Below are positions 1-6,220 of a DNA stretch of 6,981 nucleotides, piece by piece. Positions within the stretch are counted from its first letter, which is position 1, and each line of letters opens with the position of its first letter. The notes under the pieces were generated by a model, which ran no database searches, had not been told where the DNA came from, and saw nothing but the letters and a program-made list of their open reading frames with translations. A program made the position numbers and the translations under genes. This DNA is from an uncultured Erysipelotrichaceae bacterium (GTDB lineage Bacteria > Bacillota_I > Bacilli_A > RF39 > UBA660), in contig CACXCK010000002.1 of NCBI GenBank assembly GCA_902766135.1, forward strand, positions 1 to 6,981. Reading direction: 5' to 3'.

Positions 1-254
1 AAGCAAATATAGCTGGCGGAGTATGGGGAGAGAATTATAACTATTATTTAACAACCGGAAATTGGTATTGGACGGGCTCGCCTTATGTATATAATTATGG
101 TTATGCGGACGTACACCTTGTCGATTACGCTGGAGGCTTGAACCACTATGGTGTCGATTATACTTACGGCGTGCGGCCAGTTATCAATCTGAAGTCTGGA
201 AGTCTCTCTAAAGGCTCTGGTACAGCGTCTAACCCTTATGAGGTTGGTCCTTAA
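1..254 (+). CDS. C-terminal end of a large surface protein with a GVRPVINL-type module (partial)
   Basis: The open frame runs from base 3 to a TAA stop at 252-254 and gives 83 residues; the start lies outside the window. The segment is rich in Tyr, Gly, Trp and Asn (WYWTGSPYVYNYGYAD) and then reads YGVRPVINLKSGSLSKGSGT and ends NPYEVGP. This ending (GVRPV-I-L, then a Gly/Ser-rich turn and SNPYE) is one I know from exported Bacillota proteins, often with prepilin-like N termini or repeats, and it resembles DUF6273 or C-type-lectin-like folds. It probably forms the exposed, ligand-facing end of the protein. GC is 112 of 254 bases (about 44%), well above the genes that follow, which may mean separate ancestry or fast diversification. 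A terminator follows 37 bases after the stop, so it is not cotranscribed with spoIIP. The family call rests on pattern memory only. Confidence 0.6.
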   Translation, partial: ANIAGGVWGENYNYYLTTGNWYWTGSPYVYNYGYADVHLVDYAGGLNHYGVDYTYGVRPVINLKSGSLSKGSGTASNPYEVGP

Positions 255-291
255 CTAAAACAATGAGTAAATAGGTTAATAATTGTTTATT

Positions 292-319
292 AGAATGTCA
301 TAATGTGACATTCTTTTTT
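292..319 (+). terminator. Rho-independent terminator after the surface-protein gene
   Basis: A perfect 9-bp stem (AGAATGTCA at 292-300 pairing with TGACATTCT at 306-314) closes a 5-base loop (TAATG) and is followed directly by a run of T to 319. This is a classic intrinsic terminator. It separates the upstream surface-protein gene from the spoIIP cluster. Confidence 0.85.
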
Positions 320-331
320 ATTTTCGTTTTG

Positions 332-337
332 TATAAT
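332..337 (+). promoter_or_regulatory. Possible -10 element of the spoIIP cluster promoter
   Basis: A perfect TATAAT lies between the upstream terminator and spoIIP. Transcription would begin near 343-345, only about 10 bases before the preferred ATG at 354, with the GGTGA ribosome binding site at the extreme 5' end. No good TTGACA-like -35 is seen 16-18 bases upstream (CATTCT or similar). The element may belong to an alternative sigma factor or may not be the true promoter. In Bacillus, spoIIP is under sigma-E; the match here to a sigma-E -10 (CATACAAT) is only partial. Confidence 0.3.
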
Positions 338-343
338 TTAAAT

Positions 344-348
344 GGTGA
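344..348 (+). promoter_or_regulatory. Ribosome binding site that favours ATG 354 for spoIIP
   Basis: GGTGA, part of GGTGAAGG at 344-351, is complementary to the anti-Shine-Dalgarno sequence and lies 5 bases before ATG 354. It overlaps the alternative ATG at 342, which has only AT-rich sequence upstream, so the shorter protein is favoured. Confidence 0.6.
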
Positions 349-353
349 AGGAT

Positions 354-1262
354 ATGAAAGTATTTAAAGGAAGAAAAAGAAAGAAAAATAATAAGTTTAT
401 TATTGCTATGATTATTCTTTTGACATTTGTTTATGGGCTTTTTTTGTTTTCTTCTTTGTTTCAAAATCCTAAGTTTATTGAGGTGTTACTTGATTCTTCT
501 GTTCGTAATAGTAAGAGTAAAAGCATTGGGCCTATTTATGATTATTTACTTGATTATTCGATTGGGAGAATGCCTGTTAGTGATGAAGAGTATATTGGCT
601 CTTTAAGTAGTATGGAGTATGTAGAAGATCCAGATCCCTTAGAAAATAAGCCTAATCCTTTAGTTTATATATATAATACTCATCAGGGGGAAGAATATAC
701 TGGTGGGGTTCTTGGAGAACATGATGTCGTGCCAACAGTGATGTTAGCTTCTTATTATTTAAGAGAAAAACTTAATAATTTGGGGGTTTTATCGATGGTT
801 GAAAATACACCTATTAATGAAATATTAAGAGTTAATGGCTGGAATTATAATAGTAGTTATATGGCTAGTAGAAAGCTATTAGAAAGTGCTTATGAATCTT
901 GGCCAACGCTTAATTATTTTATTGATATACACCGTGATTCTAATCCTTATTCCACTTCTTATGTGGATTTTAGTGGCAAAAGGTATGCTCGGATTTTATT
1001 TGTAATAGGTGAAGGATTTAAAGGGTATCAGGCAAATATGGATTTAGCGATTAGAATGAGTGACATGTTAAATAAAAATGTATCAGATATTTCAAGAGGA
1101 ATATTAAGAAAATCAGGGAAATATGTAAATGGGATATATAATGAAGATTTTCATCATAATGTTATTCTAATCGAGGTAGGGAGTGTATATAATAATTTAG
1201 AAGAAATATCTAATACGATTGATATTTTAGCTAAGGTAATTAGTGAATTAGTGAAGGAGTGA
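354..1262 (+). CDS. spoIIP: Stage II sporulation protein P-like peptidoglycan hydrolase
   Basis: SpoIIP is the membrane-anchored amidase/endopeptidase that, with SpoIID, degrades septal peptidoglycan and drives forespore engulfment. The 302-aa product has a very basic N terminus, one membrane segment at about residues 15-36, then an extracytoplasmic catalytic domain. The signature motifs are YIYNTHQGEEY (H110 and E113), YFIDIHRDS (H193) and NVILIEVGS (E274), which match the His/Glu zinc-site pattern of the SpoIIP and amidase_3 families. It is about 100 residues shorter than the Bacillus protein (about 400), with a reduced linker between membrane and enzyme. I chose ATG 354 because GGTGA (344-348) sits 5 bases upstream; an in-frame ATG at 342 has no such site. 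The next gene starts 5 bases after the stop. The family call is strong. Whether this organism sporulates cannot be told from the window. Confidence 0.9.
   Translation: MKVFKGRKRKKNNKFIIAMIILLTFVYGLFLFSSLFQNPKFIEVLLDSSVRNSKSKSIGPIYDYLLDYSIGRMPVSDEEYIGSLSSMEYVEDPDPLENKPNPLVYIYNTHQGEEYTGGVLGEHDVVPTVMLASYYLREKLNNLGVLSMVENTPINEILRVNGWNYNSSYMASRKLLESAYESWPTLNYFIDIHRDSNPYSTSYVDFSGKRYARILFVIGEGFKGYQANMDLAIRMSDMLNKNVSDISRGILRKSGKYVNGIYNEDFHHNVILIEVGSVYNNLEEISNTIDILAKVISELVKE
1254..1259 (+). promoter_or_regulatory. Ribosome binding site that sets a TTG start for the yqxA-like gene
   Basis: AAGGAG (within AAGGAGTGAT) lies in the last codons of spoIIP, 8 bases before a TTG codon at 1268-1270. The alternative GTG at 1259 overlaps this site itself and has no other Shine-Dalgarno sequence, so TTG 1268 is preferred. 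Confidence 0.7.
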
Positions 1263-1267
1263 TACTT

Positions 1268-1597
1268 TTGGAACCTAAAAAAAAGAAAAAAAGTATATGG
1301 CTTCGTTTACTTGGGATATTGTTTCTTCTTTATATTTCTTTAACCATTGCGATAGATGCCGGATATTATGAAAAAATAACAGGTAGTAGGGCTATTATTA
1401 CAGAAGAAAAGATGAAAGAGTTTGAAAATGATATAAAAAGTGGGAAAGATGTTTCTTTAAATGATTACATTAAAGAGGAAAAAGACTATGCTAATAATTT
1501 TAGTAAATCTGGATATAAGATATCACATGCTATTGAAGATGTAATGGGACATGGAATAGATGTTATTGTTGACATATGTAAAACATTATTTACTTAA
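1268..1597 (+). CDS. yqxA: YqxA-like small membrane protein (DUF3679 by position)
   Basis: A 109-aa protein of unknown function. It has a Lys-rich cytoplasmic start (EPKKKKKSIW), one hydrophobic segment at about residues 12-30 (RLLGILFLLYISLTIAI), a charged middle part (ITEEKMKEFENDIKSGKDVS) and a mildly hydrophobic, probably amphipathic C-terminal helix (IEDVMGHGIDVIVDICKTLF). The N-in orientation puts most of the chain outside the membrane. In Bacillus subtilis, yqxA encodes a protein of about this length and layout exactly between spoIIP and lepA; the name here rests on that synteny and architecture, not on a checked alignment. It starts 5 bases after the spoIIP stop and is surely cotranscribed with it, so a role near SpoIIP in the sporulation septum or wall is possible but unproven. 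The TTG start is less common and may keep expression low. Confidence 0.65.
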   Translation: MEPKKKKKSIWLRLLGILFLLYISLTIAIDAGYYEKITGSRAIITEEKMKEFENDIKSGKDVSLNDYIKEEKDYANNFSKSGYKISHAIEDVMGHGIDVIVDICKTLFT

Positions 1598-1637
1598 AGA
1601 ACTGGATTTTAGTGCTATTTTTTAGTACAATAATGAC

Positions 1638-1643
1638 AGGAAG
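1638..1643 (+). promoter_or_regulatory. Ribosome binding site that favours ATG 1651 for the carboxypeptidase
   Basis: AGGAAG (in AGGAAGTGA) lies 7 bases before ATG 1651. In-frame GTG 1612 and ATG 1633 lack such a site, and they would place an uncharged Ser/Phe/Thr stretch before the Lys-rich membrane anchor. Confidence 0.65.
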
Positions 1644-1650
1644 TGACGAC

Positions 1651-2835
1651 ATGAAAAAAAGAAATAAAAAAAGGATTAATAAGAAAAATTGTTTGGTATT
1701 GATATTATCGATTGTTGTTATTAGTGGGTTAGGGTTATTGTTTTATAATCTTTTTAAGTTAAATTTATCGTATGAAGGGGAAGTTACAATTTCATATGGA
1801 GAAGCATACAAGATAAATGATGCTATTAAAAAGGTAAAAAATGGCGATATTGTAAGTGATAATATAGATGTTGATACTTCTAAGTTAGGTAGTCAAGAAA
1901 TACCTGTTTTAATTAAAGATAAGTTTGGCAAAACTCATGAGGTCAAAATTAAAGTTAATGTAGTTGATGAGGAAGGCCCTGTAATTCATGGCGTTAAGGA
2001 TAGCATTGAAGTGGTAGAAGGCAGTAATGTTGATTTGTTAAGTGGTATTAGTGCTCAAGATAACTCTTTAGAGGAAATTGAAGTTAAGGTAGAAGGAGAT
2101 TATGATACTTCTAAGCCTGGAGAATATACTATTATTTATAAAGCAAGTGATAGTAGTGGTAATGAGACAAGTAAAGAATCAAAGTTAGTTGTTAAAGAAA
2201 AGAAGATTGATTATTATGCAGCACCTAGTGCTCCAGTAATGCCTGATAAAACTTTTACAACTTGTAAAGGCTTTAGTGGAGTAACAAAAAATGGTGTTAC
2301 ATATATTGATGGCTACTTAGTGGCTAATAAGACGTATAGTTTGCCTAGTTCTTATAATCCAGGAGGATTAACTAGTGAAACTCGTGATGCTGCTGATAAA
2401 ATGTTTGCCGCTGCTATTGCGGATGGGATGCCTAATATGTGGGCGCAAAGTGGATTTAGATCTTTTAGTACACAAAGTAGCTTGTATAATAATTATGTAG
2501 CAAGAGATGGGAAGGCTGCAGCTGATACATATTCGGCAAGACCAGGGCACAGTGAACATCAAACAGGGCTTGCATTCGACGTATGTGTAACTGGTTATGC
2601 TTGTATTTCAAGTGGATTTAATGGAACAGCGCCAGCGAATTGGCTTAGTAAAAATGCATATAAGTATGGATTTATACTTAGATATCCTAGTGGCAAATCT
2701 AATGAGACAGGATATATGTATGAATCATGGCATTTTAGATATGTTGGGACTGATTTAGCAAGTAAATTATATAATAATGGTGATTGGATTACGATGGAAA
2801 GCTATTTTGGAATAACTAGTGAGTATAATTATTAA
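1651..2835 (+). CDS. Membrane-anchored VanY-type D-alanyl-D-alanine carboxypeptidase with Ig-like domains
   Basis: Predicted zinc D,D-carboxypeptidase of the peptidase M15B/VanY family, which removes the terminal D-Ala from peptidoglycan stem peptides. The 394-aa protein has a basic start (KKRNKKRINKKN), a membrane segment at about 14-33, an Ig-like stretch at about 38-104, a clear DUF5011-type Ig-like domain at about 108-182 (PVIHGVKDSIEVVEG through KPGEYTIIYKASDSSGN), a short Pro-rich linker and the enzyme domain at about 215-385. Zinc and catalytic residues are visible: SEHQTGLAFD (H303, D310) and YESWHFRYVG (E358, H361), so it should be active. C312 and C318 could form a disulfide. It lies between yqxA and lepA, which are adjacent in Bacillus, so it was gained or moved here. 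It probably trims the wall under the same control as SpoIIP. Vancomycin resistance should not be inferred, since no vanHAX-like genes are present. Confidence 0.9.
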   Translation: MKKRNKKRINKKNCLVLILSIVVISGLGLLFYNLFKLNLSYEGEVTISYGEAYKINDAIKKVKNGDIVSDNIDVDTSKLGSQEIPVLIKDKFGKTHEVKIKVNVVDEEGPVIHGVKDSIEVVEGSNVDLLSGISAQDNSLEEIEVKVEGDYDTSKPGEYTIIYKASDSSGNETSKESKLVVKEKKIDYYAAPSAPVMPDKTFTTCKGFSGVTKNGVTYIDGYLVANKTYSLPSSYNPGGLTSETRDAADKMFAAAIADGMPNMWAQSGFRSFSTQSSLYNNYVARDGKAAADTYSARPGHSEHQTGLAFDVCVTGYACISSGFNGTAPANWLSKNAYKYGFILRYPSGKSNETGYMYESWHFRYVGTDLASKLYNNGDWITMESYFGITSEYNY

Positions 2836-2841
2836 GGGTGG
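2834..2841 (+). promoter_or_regulatory. Ribosome binding site of lepA overlapping the upstream stop codon
   Basis: AAGGGTGG begins inside the TAA stop of the carboxypeptidase gene (2833-2835) and precedes ATG 2846 by 4 bases (7 from the GGG core). It decides for ATG 2846 over an in-frame GTG at 2819 and suggests translational coupling of the two genes. Confidence 0.65.
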
Positions 2842-2845
2842 TTTT

Positions 2846-4657
2846 ATGCAAAAAAATATTCAACAAGAAAATATACGTAATTTTTCGATTATAGCTCATA
2901 TTGATCATGGGAAAAGTACTTTAGCTGATAGAATGTTAGAAATAACAGGAGCATTGTCGGAAAGAGAAATGGTTAATCAAGTTTTAGATAGTATGGATTT
3001 AGAAAGAGAAAGAGGTATTACAATTAAGTTAAATGCTGTTTCTTTAAATTATACTTTTGATAATCAAGAATATAAACTTAATTTAATAGATACTCCTGGG
3101 CATGTTGATTTTTCTTATGAAGTTTCGAGGAGTTTAGCAGCTTGTGAAGGGGCAATATTAGTTGTTGATGCAGCGCAAGGGATTGAGGCTCAGACACTTG
3201 CTAATTTATATTTAGCAATGGAAGCTAATTTGAAAATAATACCCGTTATAAATAAGATTGATTTGCCTAATGCTGATATTCCTAAAGTTAAACAAGAATT
3301 AATGAAAGTGTTAGGATTCAAAGATGATGAAATAATACTTTGTAGTGGTAAGACTGGTGAGGGTGTCAAAGATATATTAGATGCAATTGTAAAGAGAATT
3401 CCATATCCAGAGTATCATAATGATAAACCATTGAGAGCTTTAATATTTGATTCTTATTTTGACTCTTATAAAGGAGTTGTGGGTCTTATTAAAGTTGTTG
3501 ATGGCGTGTTACATGAGAAAGATACAATTAAATTTATGGCAAGTGGCAAAGAATATCAGATAACTGAACTTGGCGTTCGGACACCAAATGAAGAACATTT
3601 AGATACTCTTCGAAGCGGTGAGGTTGGTTATTTTGCGGCAGCTATAAAAGATATATCACATGTACAGGTAGGAGATACTATTACATTAAGTAAAACCCCC
3701 GCAAAAGAGGCAATAGTTGGATATAAGCCTATGAAACCGATGGTTTATTCAGGGGTATTCCCAATAGAACCAAATAAGTATGAAGATTTAAAGGAAGCTT
3801 TCTTAAAATTAAAGCTAAATGATGCGGCTTTAACAATTGAACCTGAAACTTCTTCAGCTTTAGGCTTTGGTTTTAGAGTTGGATTTTTAGGACTTTTACA
3901 TATGGATATTATTACAACTAGGATTGAAAGAGAATTTGGTCTTGATGTAATTACAACAAGCCCTAGTGTTATATATAAAGTAACTCTTACTAATGGCGAT
4001 GTATTAGAAATAGATAATCCAAATATGTTCCCTTCGCAGGAACATATAAAGTTTGTGGAAGAACCATATATTTTAACTAATATATTTGTCCCATCTGAAT
4101 ATATCGGAACAATTATGGAATTGTGTCAAAATAAAAGAGGGATTTATAAGAGTTTAGAATATGTTAGTGACGAAAGAGTAAATATTCATTACGAAATACC
4201 TTTATCGGAAGTAGTATATGATTTTTTTGATAAGTTAAAAAGTAGTACGAAAGGGTATGCTTCATTTGATTATGAAATATCTGGGTATAGAGTAAGTAAT
4301 TTAGTGAAGATGAATATTTTACTTAATGGAGAAGTGGTTGATGCATTAAGCTTGATAGTCCATAAAGATTTTGCTTATAAACGGGGAAAACATATTGTAG
4401 AGAGGCTACGTAGTGTTATTCCAAGACAGATGTTTCAAATACCTATTCAAGCACAGATTGGGTCGAAAGTAATTGCAAGAGAAAATATAAGTGCTCTAAG
4501 GAAAAACGTACTTGCTAAGTGTTATGGCGGAGATGTTTCTAGAAAGAGAAAATTACTTGAAAAGCAAAAAGAAGGTAAAAAGAGAATGAAGATGGTAGGA
4601 AGTGTAGAAGTTCCTAATGAGGCATTCTTGTCGATTTTAGAAGAGGGGGATGAATAG
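2846..4657 (+). CDS. lepA: Elongation factor 4 (LepA) GTPase
   Basis: LepA (EF4) is a ribosome-associated GTPase of the EF-G superfamily, linked to translation under stress and to 30S assembly. The 603-aa length matches the family (about 600). All GTPase motifs are visible: G1 AHIDHGKST (17-25), G2 RGIT (56-59), G3 DTPGH (82-86), G4 NKID (136-139) and G5 SGKTG (167-171). An EF-G-like domain II follows, then the C-terminal domains, ending in the LepA-specific tail (GGDVSRKRKLLEKQKEGKK, then VEVPNEAFLSIL). The G5 Ala of the usual SAKTG is Gly here, a mild change. Its ribosome binding site overlaps the stop of the carboxypeptidase gene, and its own stop overlaps the hemW start by one base, so it is an internal operon gene. 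The lepA-hemW pairing is widely conserved in Bacillota. Identification is secure. Confidence 0.98.
   Translation: MQKNIQQENIRNFSIIAHIDHGKSTLADRMLEITGALSEREMVNQVLDSMDLERERGITIKLNAVSLNYTFDNQEYKLNLIDTPGHVDFSYEVSRSLAACEGAILVVDAAQGIEAQTLANLYLAMEANLKIIPVINKIDLPNADIPKVKQELMKVLGFKDDEIILCSGKTGEGVKDILDAIVKRIPYPEYHNDKPLRALIFDSYFDSYKGVVGLIKVVDGVLHEKDTIKFMASGKEYQITELGVRTPNEEHLDTLRSGEVGYFAAAIKDISHVQVGDTITLSKTPAKEAIVGYKPMKPMVYSGVFPIEPNKYEDLKEAFLKLKLNDAALTIEPETSSALGFGFRVGFLGLLHMDIITTRIEREFGLDVITTSPSVIYKVTLTNGDVLEIDNPNMFPSQEHIKFVEEPYILTNIFVPSEYIGTIMELCQNKRGIYKSLEYVSDERVNIHYEIPLSEVVYDFFDKLKSSTKGYASFDYEISGYRVSNLVKMNILLNGEVVDALSLIVHKDFAYKRGKHIVERLRSVIPRQMFQIPIQAQIGSKVIARENISALRKNVLAKCYGGDVSRKRKLLEKQKEGKKRMKMVGSVEVPNEAFLSILEEGDE
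4643..4649 (+). promoter_or_regulatory. Ribosome binding site that sets the GTG start of hemW
   Basis: GAGGGGG inside the last codons of lepA lies 7 bases before GTG 4657. This start overlaps the lepA TAG stop by one base, and the resulting N terminus (MSSVYIHIPFC) fits HemW, which begins only a few residues before the first cluster cysteine. Confidence 0.7.
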
Positions 4658-5739
4658 TGAGTTCGGTATATATTCATATTCCTTTTTGTAAAAGTATTTG
4701 TGCTTACTGTGATTTTTGTAAAGTGCTTAAAAGAGCTCATTGGGTAAGTAAGTATTATGAGGCGTTAAAGGCTGAAATTGAAGAAAGATATAACGGAGAA
4801 GAAGTTAGTACTATTTATTTTGGTGGTGGAACGCCTTCTTCTTTAGGGCCTAAAGCTTTAAGACATTATCTTTCCTTAACTAATTTATTTAATAAGAATA
4901 AATTAATAGAGTTTACTTTTGAATGTAATATAGATGATATAAACGAAGAATTATTATCTATTTTAAAAGAATATGGGGTAAATAGATTAAGTATAGGTAT
5001 TGAATCATTTAATCCAATTAAATTAGAACTATTAAATAGACATAGTAATTATGAGGATGCTAAGCAAAAAATGAAACTAATTCGCGAATACGGCTTTAAT
5101 AATGTTAATTTAGATCTTATTTATGCTGTTCCTGGGGAAGACGAAGATAGTTTAAAAGATGATTTAAAGAAAATAATTTCTTTGGAGCCGGAGCATATTA
5201 GTACGTATTCTTTAATGATTGAAGAACATACGATGTTATATAATGAGAGAGTAAAACCAATAGATGAAGAAGAAGACTTAAAGATGTATAATCTTATATG
5301 TAAAATGCTAAAGAAAAAAAAGTATAAACATTATGAAGTTAGTAATTATGCACGGGAAGGATATGAATCTTTACATAATAAAACATATTGGCATAATGAA
5401 GAGTATTATGGTTTTGGTTTATCTGCCTCTGGGTACTTTGATGGGGTGAGATATACGAATACCAAAAATCTAACCAAGTATTTAAGTGGTAATTATCAAG
5501 GGGAAGAGGAGTTACTTACTAAAAAAGATATTATGGATAATCATTTAATGCTAGGGCTTAGACTTTTAGATGGTGTTGACATGGAAGAATTTGAAAGGTT
5601 ATATAATGTTAGAATAGATAAGATGTATCCAATTAAGGCTTTATTAAAGAATAATGAGTTAGTTGCAAGTAAGGGGTATTTAAAAATACCTCATGATAAA
5701 ATATATGTAATGAATGAGATATTACTTAAATTGTTGTAA
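4657..5739 (+). CDS. hemW: HemW, radical SAM haem chaperone
   Basis: HemW is a radical SAM protein that binds haem and delivers it to respiratory proteins. It was long mislabelled as oxygen-independent coproporphyrinogen III oxidase (HemN). In the 360-aa product the cluster motif is CKSICAYCDFC (C11, C15, C18, plus C21). The DF after the third Cys is typical of HemW and not HemN. SAM-binding and core motifs follow: YFGGGTPS (54-61), RLSIGIESF, LDLIYAVPGE and the HNKTYW...YYGFGLSASGY segment. Some usual positions are changed: GIESF for GVQSF, NRHS for the common GR-H motif, and ECNID where E-NP is usual. It overlaps lepA by one base. In Bacillus the next gene is hrcA; here it is an unrelated secreted protein, so the conserved block ends. 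Family identification is strong; haem use by this organism is unproven. Confidence 0.93.
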   Translation: MSSVYIHIPFCKSICAYCDFCKVLKRAHWVSKYYEALKAEIEERYNGEEVSTIYFGGGTPSSLGPKALRHYLSLTNLFNKNKLIEFTFECNIDDINEELLSILKEYGVNRLSIGIESFNPIKLELLNRHSNYEDAKQKMKLIREYGFNNVNLDLIYAVPGEDEDSLKDDLKKIISLEPEHISTYSLMIEEHTMLYNERVKPIDEEEDLKMYNLICKMLKKKKYKHYEVSNYAREGYESLHNKTYWHNEEYYGFGLSASGYFDGVRYTNTKNLTKYLSGNYQGEEELLTKKDIMDNHLMLGLRLLDGVDMEEFERLYNVRIDKMYPIKALLKNNELVASKGYLKIPHDKIYVMNEILLKLL

Positions 5740-5770
5740 TAATTTTATTAAATAAAATCATACTAGAAAT

Positions 5771-5777
5771 AGGTGAT
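5771..5777 (+). promoter_or_regulatory. Ribosome binding site of the cadherin-like membrane protein gene
   Basis: AGGTGAT lies 6 bases before ATG 5784, after a 44-base AT-rich gap from hemW. It gives strong support that this small gene is truly translated. I see no convincing promoter or terminator in the gap, so it may be read through from hemW. Confidence 0.65.
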
Positions 5778-5783
5778 TTTTTT

Positions 5784-6209
5784 ATGTTTAAGAGACTTTT
5801 ATTCTTTATAGTATTATTTATCCCTATTGTAGTAAATGCTTCTTTAATTAAAGATTTAAAAGTATTAAATGGGGTGATATCTAGAGAGTTTCAAAGTACT
5901 AATAATTATTATTCAGTTGATTTAAATGATGGCAGTGATGAGTTAGAACTAGATTATGAATTAGAAGACGGGGCAACACTTGACATAAATTTGGATAATG
6001 ATAAAGAAATACTTACTGTATCTAAAGATAATATGCATGAAGATTATGTGTTTTATTTAAATAAGAGTGTTGAAGAGTTACCTGTATTTCAAGAAAATGA
6101 AGAAGAAGATAGGCAAATACCACATTTAAAAATAATAGTTTTTTTAGGTGGTTTAGCGGTTATTTTAATGCTATTTAAATTAATTGTTCTAGGACGAAAA
6201 AAAGACTAA
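5784..6209 (+). CDS. Small secreted protein anchored by a C-terminal membrane helix, cadherin-like beta-sandwich
   Basis: Function unknown. The 141-aa protein has a clear signal peptide (FKRLLFFIVLFIPIVVNA, cleavage probably after A19), an acidic extracellular domain at about 20-95, an acidic linker (ELPVFQENEEEDRQIP) and a C-terminal membrane helix at about 115-137 with a basic tail (GRKKD), giving a type I topology. The domain pattern (IKDLKVLNG, REFQSTNNYYSVDL, ATLDINL and so on) resembles the cadherin-like beta-sandwich family (PF12733: a Leu-rich start, F-x-Y-x-V centre). That family is usually found as a repeat in big surface proteins; a single anchored copy is unusual. No catalytic motif is visible, so binding or structural roles are more likely. 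It follows hemW by 44 bases and precedes the phosphodiesterase-like gene by 11 bases. Confidence 0.75.
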   Translation: MFKRLLFFIVLFIPIVVNASLIKDLKVLNGVISREFQSTNNYYSVDLNDGSDELELDYELEDGATLDINLDNDKEILTVSKDNMHEDYVFYLNKSVEELPVFQENEEEDRQIPHLKIIVFLGGLAVILMLFKLIVLGRKKD

Positions 6210-6220
6210 TAAAATGTAGT

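Noticed and set aside
1569..1597. TTGACA at 1569-1574 as a -35 for the carboxypeptidase gene
   Set aside because: The hexamer is perfect, but about 17 bases downstream there is only ACTTAA/TACTTA, a poor -10, and the sequence is also coding. An internal promoter cannot be supported.
1612..1628. Possible hairpin GTGCTA/TAGTAC with a T5 loop between yqxA and the carboxypeptidase gene
   Set aside because: The stem is only 6 bp with a G-T pair and no T run follows, so it is not a terminator and probably not functional.
2368..2562. Minus-strand open frame of 64 codons
   Set aside because: It lies wholly inside the VanY catalytic domain, opposite its zinc motif. Its product has no recognisable domain and no Shine-Dalgarno site was evident; it is a shadow of the real gene.
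1651..2835. Glycopeptide-resistance gene vanY
   Set aside because: The enzyme family is VanY-like, but there is no vanHAX or VanRS-type gene nearby and the Ig-like domains and operon context fit a housekeeping wall enzyme.
4522..4740. Minus-strand open frame of 72 codons over the lepA-hemW junction
   Set aside because: It is antisense to the conserved LepA tail and the HemW cluster motif, and the Ser/Thr/Phe-rich product is what reverse-reading of Lys/Glu-rich coding sequence gives.
4657..5739. Oxygen-independent coproporphyrinogen III oxidase (hemN)
   Set aside because: The cluster motif ends CDF, as in HemW, and not in the C-x-C form typical of HemN; the protein is also shorter than HemN, and lepA adjacency is typical of hemW.
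5742..5758. Perfect palindrome ATTTTATT-A-AATAAAAT after hemW
   Set aside because: It is made only of A and T with almost no loop and no following T tract; such palindromes are expected by chance in DNA this AT-rich.
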